This document shows, piece after piece, positions 33,043 through 41,582 of a DNA stretch of 64,000 bases (position 1 is its first letter; each line of letters begins with the position of its first letter). The notes below the pieces were generated by a model, which searched no databases, was not told the DNA's origin, and saw nothing but the letters and a program-made list of their open reading frames with translations. The translations under genes were made by a program, and so were the position numbers. Origin of the DNA: Streptomyces sp. NBC_01116 (GTDB taxonomy: Bacteria; Actinomycetota; Actinomycetes; Streptomycetales; Streptomycetaceae); the NCBI RefSeq assembly GCF_041435495.1, contig NZ_CP108644.1, positions 1,054,001-1,118,000 of the forward strand. The letters are read 5' to 3'.

Positions 33043-34189
33043 GCGCCTGGCACAGGTCCGCCCACAGGTCCTCGACGTCCTCCAGGCCGACCGACATCCG
33101 CAGCAGCCGGTCGCCGACGCCCGATGCCCGCCGGTCTCCCTCCTCCACGATGCGGTGGCTGATGGAGGCCGGGTGCTGGATCAGCGAGTCCACGCTGCCG
33201 AGGCTGACGGCGGGCGTGATGAGCCGCACCCCGGAGATCACCCGGTGCGGGTCGCCGTACACCTCGAAGGAGATCATCGCGCCGCCGATCCGCGGGTAGT
33301 GCACCCGGGCGATGCGCGGGTCGGCGGTGAGCCTGCGGACCAGTTCGGCCGCGCTCGTCGAGGCCGCCCGTACGCGTACCGGAAGCGTGGACAGGCCGCG
33401 CAGCAGGAGGTAGCCGGCCAGCGGGTGCAGCACTCCGCCGGTGGCGAACCGGACCTGGCGCAGGGTGGCGGCGAACTCCTCGTCGCAGGCGACGACGCCG
33501 CCCATGACGTCCCCGTGGCCCCCGAGGTACTTGGTGGCGCTGTGCAGGACGATCCGCGCGCCGAGTTCGACGGGGCGCTGCAGGACGGGGGTGGCGAAGG
33601 TGTTGTCGACCAGCAGCGGGACGGTTCCGCAGGCGTGGGCGACGGCCCGGATGTCGACCTCGGCCAGCGTCGGGTTGGCCGGCGTCTCGACCATCACGAG
33701 CCCGGTGTCCGGGCGGATGGCGTCGGCGATGCCCGCCGGGTCGGTCCAGGTCACCTCGGTGCCCAGCAGCCCGGCGCCGAGCAGATGGTCACTGCAGCCA
33801 TAGAGCGGGCGGACCGCGACGACATGGCGCAGCCCCTGACTCGCGCGGGCGAGCAGGACCGCGGTCAGCGCCGCCATCCCGCTGGCGAAGGCGACCGCGC
33901 TCTCGGCGCCCTCCAGCCGGGCGAGGGCCGTCTCGAAGCGGCCCGTGGTGGGGTTGTCCAGCCGGGCGTAGACCGGCGGCCCGTCGGGGCGGGCCCCGGT
34001 GGTGGCGAAGGCGTCGATCCGCATCGCCTCGCCGCGCGAGTCGTAGGAGGGGTAGGTGGTGGACAGGTCGATCGGCGGGGCGTGCACGCCGAGGGAGGCG
34101 AGGTCGTCGCGTCCGGCGTGCACGGCATCGGTGGCGAGAGCCCTGGACGGGGTGGGGGCAGGGGGCGTCATCGAGACTTCGTTGTCCAT
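32942..34189 (-). CDS. Trans-sulfuration family PLP enzyme, probably methionine gamma-lyase
   Basis: 415-residue Cys/Met-metabolism PLP enzyme. PLP ligands are Tyr74-Arg76 (VYARLDNPT), Asp195 (VDNTFATP) and Lys220 in SATKYLGGHGDVMGG. The substrate loop reads PLYGCSDHLL with Cys132 right after Tyr130-Gly131, the position of the mechanistically important Cys116 of Pseudomonas methionine gamma-lyase; cystathionine synthases and lyases usually have GG(T) there. This favours methionine breakdown to methanethiol, 2-oxobutyrate and ammonia. The conserved domain ends near 33035; a 30-residue tail runs antisense into the ACT-GNAT gene. It is divergent from an Lrp regulator, which likely induces it with its substrate. 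Confidence 0.85.
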   Translation of the reverse strand: MDNEVSMTPPAPTPSRALATDAVHAGRDDLASLGVHAPPIDLSTTYPSYDSRGEAMRIDAFATTGARPDGPPVYARLDNPTTGRFETALARLEGAESAVAFASGMAALTAVLLARASQGLRHVVAVRPLYGCSDHLLGAGLLGTEVTWTDPAGIADAIRPDTGLVMVETPANPTLAEVDIRAVAHACGTVPLLVDNTFATPVLQRPVELGARIVLHSATKYLGGHGDVMGGVVACDEEFAATLRQVRFATGGVLHPLAGYLLLRGLSTLPVRVRAASTSAAELVRRLTADPRIARVHYPRIGGAMISFEVYGDPHRVISGVRLITPAVSLGSVDSLIQHPASISHRIVEEGDRRASGVGDRLLRMSVGLEDVEDLWADLCQALSDGPLPSARTAGRTLRSSAAGQPSAGRPSAVR

Positions 34190-34205
34190 GCCGTCACTCT
34201 GAACA

Positions 34206-34221
34206 GCTACCGGTTCGTAGC
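34206..34221. promoter_or_regulatory. Inverted repeat between Lrp and gamma-lyase genes
   Basis: GCTAC-cggttc-GTAGC (34206-34221), 5-bp arms with a 6-nt spacer, in the 59-bp divergent spacer. Size and position suit an Lrp-family dimer site acting on both genes. GTTACG (34234-34239) downstream may be part of the regulator's promoter. Confidence 0.4.
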
Positions 34222-34248
34222 GGCCGAATCCCGTGTTACGTTCGCGGC

Positions 34249-34728
34249 ATGTCCGATTCCGTCGCTCTCGATCCGGTGGATCTGCAGATTCTGCGGCTGT
34301 TGCAGAACGATGCGCGGACCACCTACCGGGAGCTCGCGGCCGAGGTCGGCGTGGCCGCTTCGACCTGCCTGGACCGGGTGGCCCGGCTGCGCCGCTCCGG
34401 GGTGATCCTCGGGGACCGGTTGCGCCTCGATCCGGCGAAGCTGGGCCGGGGCCTCCAGGCGCTGCTCCTGGTGCAGGTACGGCCGCACCGCCGGGAGCTG
34501 ATCGGACCGTTCGTCGAACGTGTCAGGTCCCTGCCGGAGTCGCGTGCGCTCTTCCATCTCACCGGTCCCGACGACTATCTGGTGCAGGTCGCCGTGGCCG
34601 ACGCGGCGGATCTGCAGCGGCTGGTGCTGGACGAGTTCACCTCGCGGCGGGAGGTGGCCCGGGTGGACACGCGGCTGATCTTCCAGCAGTGGGACTGCGG
34701 GCCGCTGCTGCCGCCCGCCGGGAGCTGA
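34249..34728 (+). CDS. Lrp/AsnC family regulator
   Basis: 159-residue feast/famine regulator: N-terminal helix-turn-helix (about 7-60; LDPVDLQILRLLQNDARTTYRELA, VAASTCLDRVARLRRSGVI) and C-terminal RAM effector domain (about 70-150; FHLTGPDDYLVQVAVADAADLQRLV). RAM domains bind amino acids between dimers. Being divergent from the methionine gamma-lyase-like gene with an inverted repeat between, it probably controls that enzyme in response to methionine or a related amino acid. Start ATG 34249. Confidence 0.92.
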   Translation: MSDSVALDPVDLQILRLLQNDARTTYRELAAEVGVAASTCLDRVARLRRSGVILGDRLRLDPAKLGRGLQALLLVQVRPHRRELIGPFVERVRSLPESRALFHLTGPDDYLVQVAVADAADLQRLVLDEFTSRREVARVDTRLIFQQWDCGPLLPPAGS

Positions 34729-34827
34729 GCCCCGGGGACGTGCCGGGACACGCCGCGGTGATCGTCTTTCGGACGCCCGGGGGCCCCGGTGATGACGAAG
34801 AGGCCACCGGCGTACGAGGATGTCCGC

Positions 34828-36516
34828 ATGTCAGACACTTCGAGCAGCGCGCTGCCCCGTCAGGTCGCCGACGCCTACGTCGACGCAATCATCGAACTCG
34901 ACCCCGTCACGGGCACCTATCTGGGTGTGCCCGAAAGCTCGCGCCGGCTGCCCGACTTCTCACCGGCCGGTCAGGACGCGGTCGCCGACCTCGTCCGCGC
35001 GACGCTGCGGGAGCTGGACGCCGCCGAGCGGCGTCCCGGTGCGGACAGCGATGCCGAGCGGCGCTGCGGACGCCTCCTGCGGGAACGTCTGACGGCACAA
35101 CTCGCCGTGCACGAAGCCGAGGAGGGCCTGCGGACGGTCTCCAACATGCAGTCGCCGGCCCACAGCATCACCGAGGTCTTCACCCTCACGCCGACCGCGA
35201 CGGACGAGGACTGGGCGGCGGTCGTGGAACGGCTGCGGGCGGTGCCCGCCGCGCACGAGGGGTACCGCGCCTCGCTGGCGCTCGGTCTGGAGCGCAAGCT
35301 GTACGGCGGTCCCCGCGCGACGGCCACGTTCGTCGGGCAGCTCACGGAGTGGGGCGGGGAGGGCGAGGGCGCGGCGTTCTTCGCGGAGTTCGTCGCCCCC
35401 GGCCCCGCGTCGCTGCGGGCGGAGCTGGACGAGGCCGCCCGGCTCGCGACGGCCTCGGTGCTCTCCCTGCGGGACTGGGTGCGCGACGTCTACACCCCGG
35501 GCATCGAGGGGGCCCCGGACCCGGTCGGCCGGGAGCGCTACGCCCTGTGGTCGCGGCAGTACAACGGCACCGACCTGGATCTCGACGAGGCGTACGCGTA
35601 CGGCTGGTCGGAATACCACCGGCTGCTCGCGGAGATGAGGACCGAGGCCGAGAAGATCCTGCCCGGGGCCGGCCCCTGGGAGGCGCTCGCCCATCTCGAC
35701 GTGCACGGCAAGCACATCGAGGGCGTGGACGAGGTCCGCGAGTGGCTGCAGGGCGTGATGGACGAGGCGATCGAGGCGCTGGACGGCACGCACTTCGATC
35801 TCGCCGAGCGGGTACGGAAGGTGGAGTCCCGCATCGCGCCGCCCGGCGGGGCCGCCGCGCCGTACTACACCGGTCCCTCCGAGGACTTCTCCCGCCCCGG
35901 GCGCACCTGGCTGCCCACCATGGGCGAGACCCGTTTCCCGGTGTACGACCTGGTCTCGACCTGGTACCACGAGGGCGTTCCCGGCCACCACCTGCAGATC
36001 GCGCAGTGGACGCACGTCGCCGACAGCCTCTCCCGCTACCAGGCGTCGGTCGGCATGGTCAGCGCGAACGCCGAGGGCTGGGCGCTGTACGCGGAACGGC
36101 TGATGGACGAGCTGGGCTTCCTGCCCGACGCGGAACGGCGGCTCGGCTATCTGGACGCGCAGATGATGCGCGCCTGCCGGGTGATCGTCGACATCGGCAT
36201 GCACCTGGAGCTGGAGATTCCGGCGGACTCCCCCTTCCACCCGGGCGAGCGTTGGACGCCCGATCTGGCCCAGGAGTTCTTCGGCGACCACAGCAGCCGT
36301 CCCGCCGACTTCGTGGAGAGCGAGATGACCCGCTATCTGTCGATGCCGGGTCAGGCCATCGGCTACAAGCTCGGGGAGCGCGCCTGGCTGCTCGGCCGGG
36401 AGAACGCGCGGGCCGCGCACGGCGAGGCGTTCGATCTGAAGACCTGGCACATGGCGGCGCTCTCCCAGGGGTCGCTGGGCCTGGACGATCTGGTCGACGA
36501 GCTGTCTCGGCTCTGA
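34828..36516 (+). CDS. DUF885 family metallopeptidase-like protein
   Basis: 562-residue protein of the DUF885 family. It carries HEGVPGHH at residues 381-388, an HExxxxGH variant of a zinc-protease motif, followed by NAEGWALYAERLMDELGF, which supplies the third (Glu) ligand region. A TWYHEGVPGHHLQIAQ context is characteristic. No signal peptide is seen. DUF885 proteins are predicted peptidases but few have known substrates. ATG 34828 chosen (SDTSSSALPRQVADAYVDAI); GAGGA lies 9 bp upstream. It follows the Lrp gene by 99 bp, with its own upstream region. Confidence 0.87.
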   Translation: MSDTSSSALPRQVADAYVDAIIELDPVTGTYLGVPESSRRLPDFSPAGQDAVADLVRATLRELDAAERRPGADSDAERRCGRLLRERLTAQLAVHEAEEGLRTVSNMQSPAHSITEVFTLTPTATDEDWAAVVERLRAVPAAHEGYRASLALGLERKLYGGPRATATFVGQLTEWGGEGEGAAFFAEFVAPGPASLRAELDEAARLATASVLSLRDWVRDVYTPGIEGAPDPVGRERYALWSRQYNGTDLDLDEAYAYGWSEYHRLLAEMRTEAEKILPGAGPWEALAHLDVHGKHIEGVDEVREWLQGVMDEAIEALDGTHFDLAERVRKVESRIAPPGGAAAPYYTGPSEDFSRPGRTWLPTMGETRFPVYDLVSTWYHEGVPGHHLQIAQWTHVADSLSRYQASVGMVSANAEGWALYAERLMDELGFLPDAERRLGYLDAQMMRACRVIVDIGMHLELEIPADSPFHPGERWTPDLAQEFFGDHSSRPADFVESEMTRYLSMPGQAIGYKLGERAWLLGRENARAAHGEAFDLKTWHMAALSQGSLGLDDLVDELSRL

Positions 36517-36571
36517 TCCGGACGGCGCGCACGGTCCGAAGTCCCCGTCGGTGGAAGTGAGGCGGCCCGTC

Positions 36572-37515
36572 ATGAGCGAGCGGAACGGATTCCTGTTCTG
36601 CGGCGACCCGTTGCGGCCCTCCCGGCCCGATCCGCAGTTCGCCGACGAGGTCGCGGCGGCGCGTGCGGCCGGTGGGCGGATCGCGTTGCTCGATCATGAC
36701 GCGCTGCTCGCGGGCGACGCGGCCGGAGCGGTGGCCCGGGTCGCGCGGGACTCCGGGCCGTACTGGTACCGGGGCTGGATGATCCCCTCCGACCGGTACG
36801 CGGAGCTGGAGGCGGCGCTCGGCGCGCGGGGCTGCGCCCTGCTCACCGGTGCCGCCGCATATGGCGGGCACATGAACTCCCCGGATGGTACGAGGAGTTC
36901 GCCGGGCTCACGCCGCGCAGCGTCTGGTGTGCCACGGCTCCGGGGGCTCCGCCGCCCACCGCCGGCGAGCTGGCCGCGCTCGCGGCGCCCCTGGGGCCGG
37001 GACCCGGCATCGTGAAGGACTTCGTGAAGTCCCGCAAGCACGAGTGGCACGAGGCGTGTTACGTGCCGGAGCTGGCGGACGCGGGGCGACTGGCCGCCGT
37101 GGTCGGCCGGTTCGTCGAACTGCAGGGCACGTTTCTCTCGGGCGGCCTGGTGCTGCGGTCCTTCGAGCCGTTCGTCGCGGGCGGCGAGGCGCGGGTGTGG
37201 TGGGTGGACGGTGCGGCCGTGCTCGTCACCGCCCACCCCGACACCCCGGGCGCGGTGTCCGTTCCCGAACCGGCGCTCCCGCGAGAGGCCGTGGGCCGAC
37301 TCGGGCCGCGCTGGGTCACCACCGACCTGGCGTTGCGCGAGGACGGGGTGTGGCGGGTGGTGGAGGTCGGCGACGGCCAGGTCAGCGGCCTTCCCGCCGG
37401 GGCGGAGACCGGGGCCCTGTTCGCCGCGCTGGCGGGCGCCGGACCGCGCTGGCCTCCACCCGGCTCCGGCCCCGGCCTCAGCAGCCGCAGTCGGCGGCGG
37501 CGGCCGGCGCGGTGA
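36572..37515 (+). pseudogene. ATP-grasp (DUF4343-like) gene split by a frameshift
   Basis: Two adjacent frames encode the halves of one ATP-grasp protein of about 313 residues. The first half (from ATG 36572, NGFLFCGDPLRP, SGPYWYRGWMIP) is in frame up to TAT at 36860-36862. The second half resumes at GCA 36868 with AHELPGWYEEFAGLTPRSVW and continues through IVKDFVKSRKHEWHEACYV (Lys/ATP site) and RWVTTDLALREDGVWRVVEVGDGQVSGLP (metal-binding end). Restoring one C after 36862 would give AYRRAHELPGWY, the expected joint. So one base is missing, either a real mutation or a sequencing error. Its 3' end overlaps the convergent rhodanese gene by 38 bp. Confidence 0.8.
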
Positions 37516-37966
37516 GCGGGTCGGCTCCGCGCCGCTCGACGCCCTCCCAGGTCTCGAAGGCGAAGCCCTCGCGCACCCAGTACTCGAAGCCGCCGAGCAT
37601 CTCCTTCACCCGGTAGCCGAGTCGGGCGAGGGCCAGGGCCGCGCGGGTCGCGCCGTTGCAGCCCGGACCCCAGCAGTACGTGATGACGGGAAAGGCCGGG
37701 TCCAGCAGTGCAGCCGCCTGCTCGGGGATCAGCGCGGTGGGCAGGTGCACCGCGCCGGGCACGTGCCCCTGGTCCCAGGACGCGGTGGAGCGGCTGTCCA
37801 GGACGACGAACCCGGGATCACCGCCGGCGGCCAGCGTGGAGGCGACGTCGGAGACATCGGCGTGGAAGGCGAGCGAAGCACCGAAGTAGGCGGCCGCGGC
37901 AGCGGGAGAGGCGGGCGCGACGCGCAGGACGGGGTTGTCGGCCGTGGCCGTGATGTGCGAGGTCAT
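37478..37966 (-). CDS. Rhodanese-like sulfurtransferase domain protein
   Basis: 162-residue single rhodanese domain. VVLDSRSTASWDQGHVPGAVHLP gives the conserved entry. The active-site loop is TYCWGPGCNGATR with candidate catalytic Cys98 and a second Cys103 inside the loop; the C-terminus ends DCGC, adding two more cysteines. It may handle sulfur transfer or redox signalling. Start ATG 37966, or ATG 37972 two residues earlier. It is divergent from an Lrp/AsnC regulator, likely its controller, and thus possibly tied to amino-acid or sulfur status. Overlaps the end of the convergent ATP-grasp remnant. Confidence 0.87.
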   Translation of the reverse strand: MTSHITATADNPVLRVAPASPAAAAAYFGASLAFHADVSDVASTLAAGGDPGFVVLDSRSTASWDQGHVPGAVHLPTALIPEQAAALLDPAFPVITYCWGPGCNGATRAALALARLGYRVKEMLGGFEYWVREGFAFETWEGVERRGADPLTAPAAAADCGC

Positions 37967-38010
37967 GACCATGAATCTATGACCGCGGAACGGGACCGGG
38001 AAGTGGGATT

Positions 38011-38053
38011 CCCCGGCACACTTCTTGATTCGCCGGGGATTTCCCTGTTGTCT
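38011..38053 (+). promoter_or_regulatory. Operator/promoter of the second Lrp gene
   Basis: Inverted repeat CCCCGGC (38011-38017)/GCCGGGG (38032-38038), extendable by one T-A pair, spans a TTGATT -35-like hexamer (38025-38030). TTGTCT (38048-38053) lies 17 bp further as a weak -10, leaving 7 bp to GTG 38061, so a leaderless start is possible. Symmetric position between divergent genes fits Lrp autoregulation. Confidence 0.4.
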
Positions 38054-38060
38054 CGGCCGA

Positions 38061-38507
38061 GTGACCGACTATTCCCCGGACGCCACCGACTGGCGCATCC
38101 TCGACGTCCTCCAGCGCGACGGCCGCGCCACCTTCGCCGAGCTCGCACGCGCCGTCGCCATGTCCCCGAGCGCCGTGACGGAGCGGGTGCGCCGGCTGGA
38201 GGAGCTGGGGGTGATCAGCGGGTACGCGGCGGTGGTCGACGCCGAGCGGATCGGGCTGCCCATCCTCGCCCTGGTGCGCCTGCGCTACCCGAACGGGAAC
38301 TACAAGCCCTTCCACGATCTTCTGGAGACCACGCCGGAGATCATCGAGGCCCACCACGTCACCGGCGACGACTGCTTCGTCCTCAAGGTCACGGCCCGGT
38401 CGATGAGGCATCTGGAGGAGACCACCGGGCGGATCGGCGCGCTGGGGGCCGTCACCACCAGCGTCGTGTACTCCTCGCCGCTCCCCCGCCGGGCGATCGG
38501 CCGCTGA
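38061..38507 (+). CDS. Lrp/AsnC family regulator
   Basis: 148-residue feast/famine regulator: helix-turn-helix (about 6-55; DATDWRILDVLQRDGRATFAELA, PSAVTERVRRLEELGVISGY) and RAM domain (about 65-140; HHVTGDDCFVLKVTARSMRHLE). GTG 38061 fits the family start TDYSPDATDWRIL. It is divergent from the rhodanese gene and convergent with sbcC, which ends 21 bp away. It is not closely similar to the first Lrp gene, so a different ligand is likely. Confidence 0.92.
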   Translation: MTDYSPDATDWRILDVLQRDGRATFAELARAVAMSPSAVTERVRRLEELGVISGYAAVVDAERIGLPILALVRLRYPNGNYKPFHDLLETTPEIIEAHHVTGDDCFVLKVTARSMRHLEETTGRIGALGAVTTSVVYSSPLPRRAIGR

Positions 38508-38528
38508 CCCTCCGGGCGGCCGGGCCGG

Positions 38529-41500
38529 TCACAGGCGGTGGCGGACGGAGGAGCCCTGACGCTCCTTCACCACCTCCAGCCGGACCGGGATCCGGCGGCG
38601 CAGGTCGGCCACATGGCTGACGATGCCGACGCTGCGGTCCCGCTCCCGCAGGGAGTCCAGTACGTCGAGCACCTCGTCCAGGGTCTGGTCGTCCAGGCTG
38701 CCGAACCCCTCGTCGATGAAGAGGGTGTCCAGGCGTACGCCGCCGGCCTCCTCGGTCACGACGTCGGCGAGGCCCAGCGCGAGCGCCAGCGAGGCGAAGA
38801 ACGTCTCGCCGCCGGAGAGCGTCGCGGTGTCCCGTTCGCTGCCGGTCCAGGCGTCGACCACATGCAGCCCGAGCCCCGCTCTGCGTCCGCCGCTGCGGGC
38901 GTCGGAGTGGACCAGGGTGTAGCGGCCGGAGGACATCCGCTGGAGCCGCGCGGTGGCGGCGGCCGCCACCTGTTCGAGGCGGGCGGCCAGGACGTACGCC
39001 TCCAGGCGCATCTTGCGCTCGTTGTCGGCGGAGGTGCCCGCCGCCAGACCCGCGAGCCGGGCGATCCGCTCGTACTCCTGCCGCACCGGGCCCAGCCGCC
39101 GCACCTCGTCGGCGGCCTCCCGGGAGAGCCGGGTCAGCTCGCCGCAGCGCTCGTCGGCGGCGGCCCGTGCGGAGGACGCCTCGCGCGACAGCCACTCCGC
39201 CGTCTCGAACGCGCCCTGTGCGGCCGATGGATGAGCCGGGGGCTGCGCGGCCGCCTCGCGGGCGTCGCGTTCGGCGCGGCGGTCGGCGACCGCCGCGGCC
39301 TCGGCCTGCCAGGCGTCGACGCGGTGCTGGAGGTCGCGTTGGGCGGCGGCGTCGAGGAGGGTCGCCGCGGCCTCCTCCGGGGTGTCGAAACCCGCCCGGA
39401 ACGCCGCGTCGGAGAGCCGGCCGTCGGCCTCCTTGCGCTGCCGGTCGGCGTCCCGTTCGGCGCGCACCGCGTCGGCGGCCTCCGCGAGGAGCGCCACCCG
39501 CCGGGTGAGGCGTTCGGCGTACGCGGCGACGGACCCGGACTCGTCGCGGACAGCGGCGAGTTCATCCCGCAGCACGGTCTGCTCGCGGTCGAGCGTCTCC
39601 CGGCGGGACGTGCGGGCGGCGGCCCGGCGCTCGGCCTCCTGCCGGAGTTCGAGGCGCCCGAGGTGCTCGCGCTCCGCGGCGTCGAGCGCCTCGCGGGCGG
39701 CGTGCGTTCCGGCGGCGAGGCGGTGCGTCTCGGCGTGCTCGGCGGCCAACCGGTCGACGGTGTCGCGGAGTTCGGCGACGGACGGGCCGGGGTCCGTCGT
39801 CGCCCCGCTGTCGCTCCCGCCCTCGACGGGCTCCGCCGCGGCATCGGCGTCGCGGGCCTCCGCCTGCGCGGTGGCGTGGCGTTCGCGGACGAGCCCGAGG
39901 GCCTGCTCGGCGCGGGCGCGGGTCTCCTCGGCGTGCCGGTGGGCGGTGAGGGCGGCCTCCTCGGTGGCCCGGTCGACGTGGCCGTCGCCCTCGGTGGCGG
40001 GGGCCGGGTGCTCGGCGGAGCCGCAGACGGTGCAGGGCGCGCCGTCGACGAGTCCGGCGGCCAGCTCCGCCGCGATGTCCCGCAGTCGGCGCTCCCGCAG
40101 CCCGAGCCAGGTCTCATGGGCGTCGAGGGCGTCTTCGCGGGCCTCGGTGAGTGTCCGCCGGGCGGCCAGGACCTCGGCGGCCAGCGCGTCGCGGCGGCGG
40201 GCGGCCTCCAGTCTGCGGCGGGCCGGGGCGAGGAGCCCGGCGAGCTGTTCGGCGCGGGTCGCGGCCTCCTGTGCCGTGGCGATGCGTTCCCTGAGGCCGG
40301 CGTGGACGGCGTCCCACCCCGCCAGCCAGGCGTCCGCGTCCCGGACGGTCGCGTCGTCGGCCCGGGACTCGCGCTCCAGCCGGTCCCGTTCCTCGTCGAT
40401 CGCCGCGCTGCGCGCCTCGGCCCGGCGGGCCGACTCCAGGCCGCCCAGCTCCTGCCGGAACCGGCGCTCCAGCTCGGTGAGCCGGTCGGGGCCCGCGTCG
40501 GCGAGGTCGGGCGGCAGCTGCGCCCTGGCCCGGTCGACGGCGGCGCCCGCCCGGCGGTGGGCCCGCTCCGCCTCCTCGCGCAGGTCCAGTGCGGGGGCGA
40601 CGCGGTCCGCCCTGCGGGCGCGCTCCAGCTGCTCCTGGCAGCGGTCGTGCTCAAGCCGCAGCTCCTCCAGGGCCGCGGCGCGCCGCACGGTCTCCTCGTG
40701 CCGCTGCTGGAGGCGGGCGAGTTCGCGCGCGGTGTCCAGGGCGTGGCGCGCCGCCCGCTGCCGGCCCTCGGCCCCGGTCAGGACGCAGTGGGCGATGCCG
40801 AGCCGTTCGCGGGCCGTGGACCGGGCGATGGCGGCCCACTCCAGAACGGCTTCGGCGAGACCGGGTTCGCCGGGCCGTGCGGTGATCGGTGTGGCCTCGG
40901 CCCCGGCCGGTCCGGCCGCCTGGGCGATGCGCTGGGCGAGGGCGAGGATCCGCTCGTCGGCGGCGGTGACCCTGGCCTCGGCGCCCCGGCGCAGCTCGGC
41001 GAGGCGTTCCTCGACAGCGGCGAAGCGGCGGGTGTCGAAGAGCCGGCCGAGGAGTTTTCCGCGGGCCTCGGCGTCCGAGCGCAGGAAGCGGGCGAAGTCG
41101 CCCTGCGGCAACAGCACCACCTGGCAGAACTGGTCCCGGCTCATGCCGATGAGCTGGGTCAGCTCCTCGCCGATCTCCTGGTGCGACTTGCTGAGAGCCT
41201 GCCAGCCCCGCTCGGGGTCGTGACCGCGCAGCCGGCTCTGGGCCTTCTCCATGGTGAAGCCGTCGCCGCGCTTCTTGGGACGGGGCTGGGCGGGACTGCG
41301 GGTGACTTCGAGGCGTCGTCCGCCGACGGTCAGTTCCAGCTGGACCTCGGTGGGCAGGTCCGCCGGGGCGTGGTCGCTGCGCAGGGAGGCGCCGGGGCTC
41401 TGCCGGGCGCCGGGGACGGCTCCGTACAGGGCGAAGCAGACGGCGTCCAGGACGGAGGTCTTCCCGGCGCCGGTGGGTCCGTGGAGCAGGAAGAGACCGG

Positions 41501-41582
41501 CGGAGGAGAGGGCGTCGAAGTCGACTTCCTGGGTGGCGCCGAACGGGCCGAAGGCGGTGATGCTCAGGCGGTGCAGTCTCAC
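38529..41582 (-). CDS. sbcC: Exonuclease SbcCD subunit C (SMC-type ATPase)
   Basis: 1017-residue SMC-like DNA repair ATPase, partner of SbcD (Rad50/Mre11 type). Walker A is GPTGAGKTS (Lys41); the Q-loop VLLPQGDFARFL is near 156-167. Long coiled coils (about 180-830) flank a zinc-hook CTVC at Cys517/Cys520. The C-terminal lobe has the ABC signature TLSGGETFFASLALALGLAD, Walker B LFIDEGFGSLD and the H-loop SHV. The complex opens hairpins and trims protein-blocked DNA ends. Starts at GTG 41582, overlapping the sbcD stop (GTGA), so the two are made in a coupled way. Confidence 0.95.
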   Translation of the reverse strand: MRLHRLSITAFGPFGATQEVDFDALSSAGLFLLHGPTGAGKTSVLDAVCFALYGAVPGARQSPGASLRSDHAPADLPTEVQLELTVGGRRLEVTRSPAQPRPKKRGDGFTMEKAQSRLRGHDPERGWQALSKSHQEIGEELTQLIGMSRDQFCQVVLLPQGDFARFLRSDAEARGKLLGRLFDTRRFAAVEERLAELRRGAEARVTAADERILALAQRIAQAAGPAGAEATPITARPGEPGLAEAVLEWAAIARSTARERLGIAHCVLTGAEGRQRAARHALDTARELARLQQRHEETVRRAAALEELRLEHDRCQEQLERARRADRVAPALDLREEAERAHRRAGAAVDRARAQLPPDLADAGPDRLTELERRFRQELGGLESARRAEARSAAIDEERDRLERESRADDATVRDADAWLAGWDAVHAGLRERIATAQEAATRAEQLAGLLAPARRRLEAARRRDALAAEVLAARRTLTEAREDALDAHETWLGLRERRLRDIAAELAAGLVDGAPCTVCGSAEHPAPATEGDGHVDRATEEAALTAHRHAEETRARAEQALGLVRERHATAQAEARDADAAAEPVEGGSDSGATTDPGPSVAELRDTVDRLAAEHAETHRLAAGTHAAREALDAAEREHLGRLELRQEAERRAAARTSRRETLDREQTVLRDELAAVRDESGSVAAYAERLTRRVALLAEAADAVRAERDADRQRKEADGRLSDAAFRAGFDTPEEAAATLLDAAAQRDLQHRVDAWQAEAAAVADRRAERDAREAAAQPPAHPSAAQGAFETAEWLSREASSARAAADERCGELTRLSREAADEVRRLGPVRQEYERIARLAGLAAGTSADNERKMRLEAYVLAARLEQVAAAATARLQRMSSGRYTLVHSDARSGGRRAGLGLHVVDAWTGSERDTATLSGGETFFASLALALGLADVVTEEAGGVRLDTLFIDEGFGSLDDQTLDEVLDVLDSLRERDRSVGIVSHVADLRRRIPVRLEVVKERQGSSVRHRL

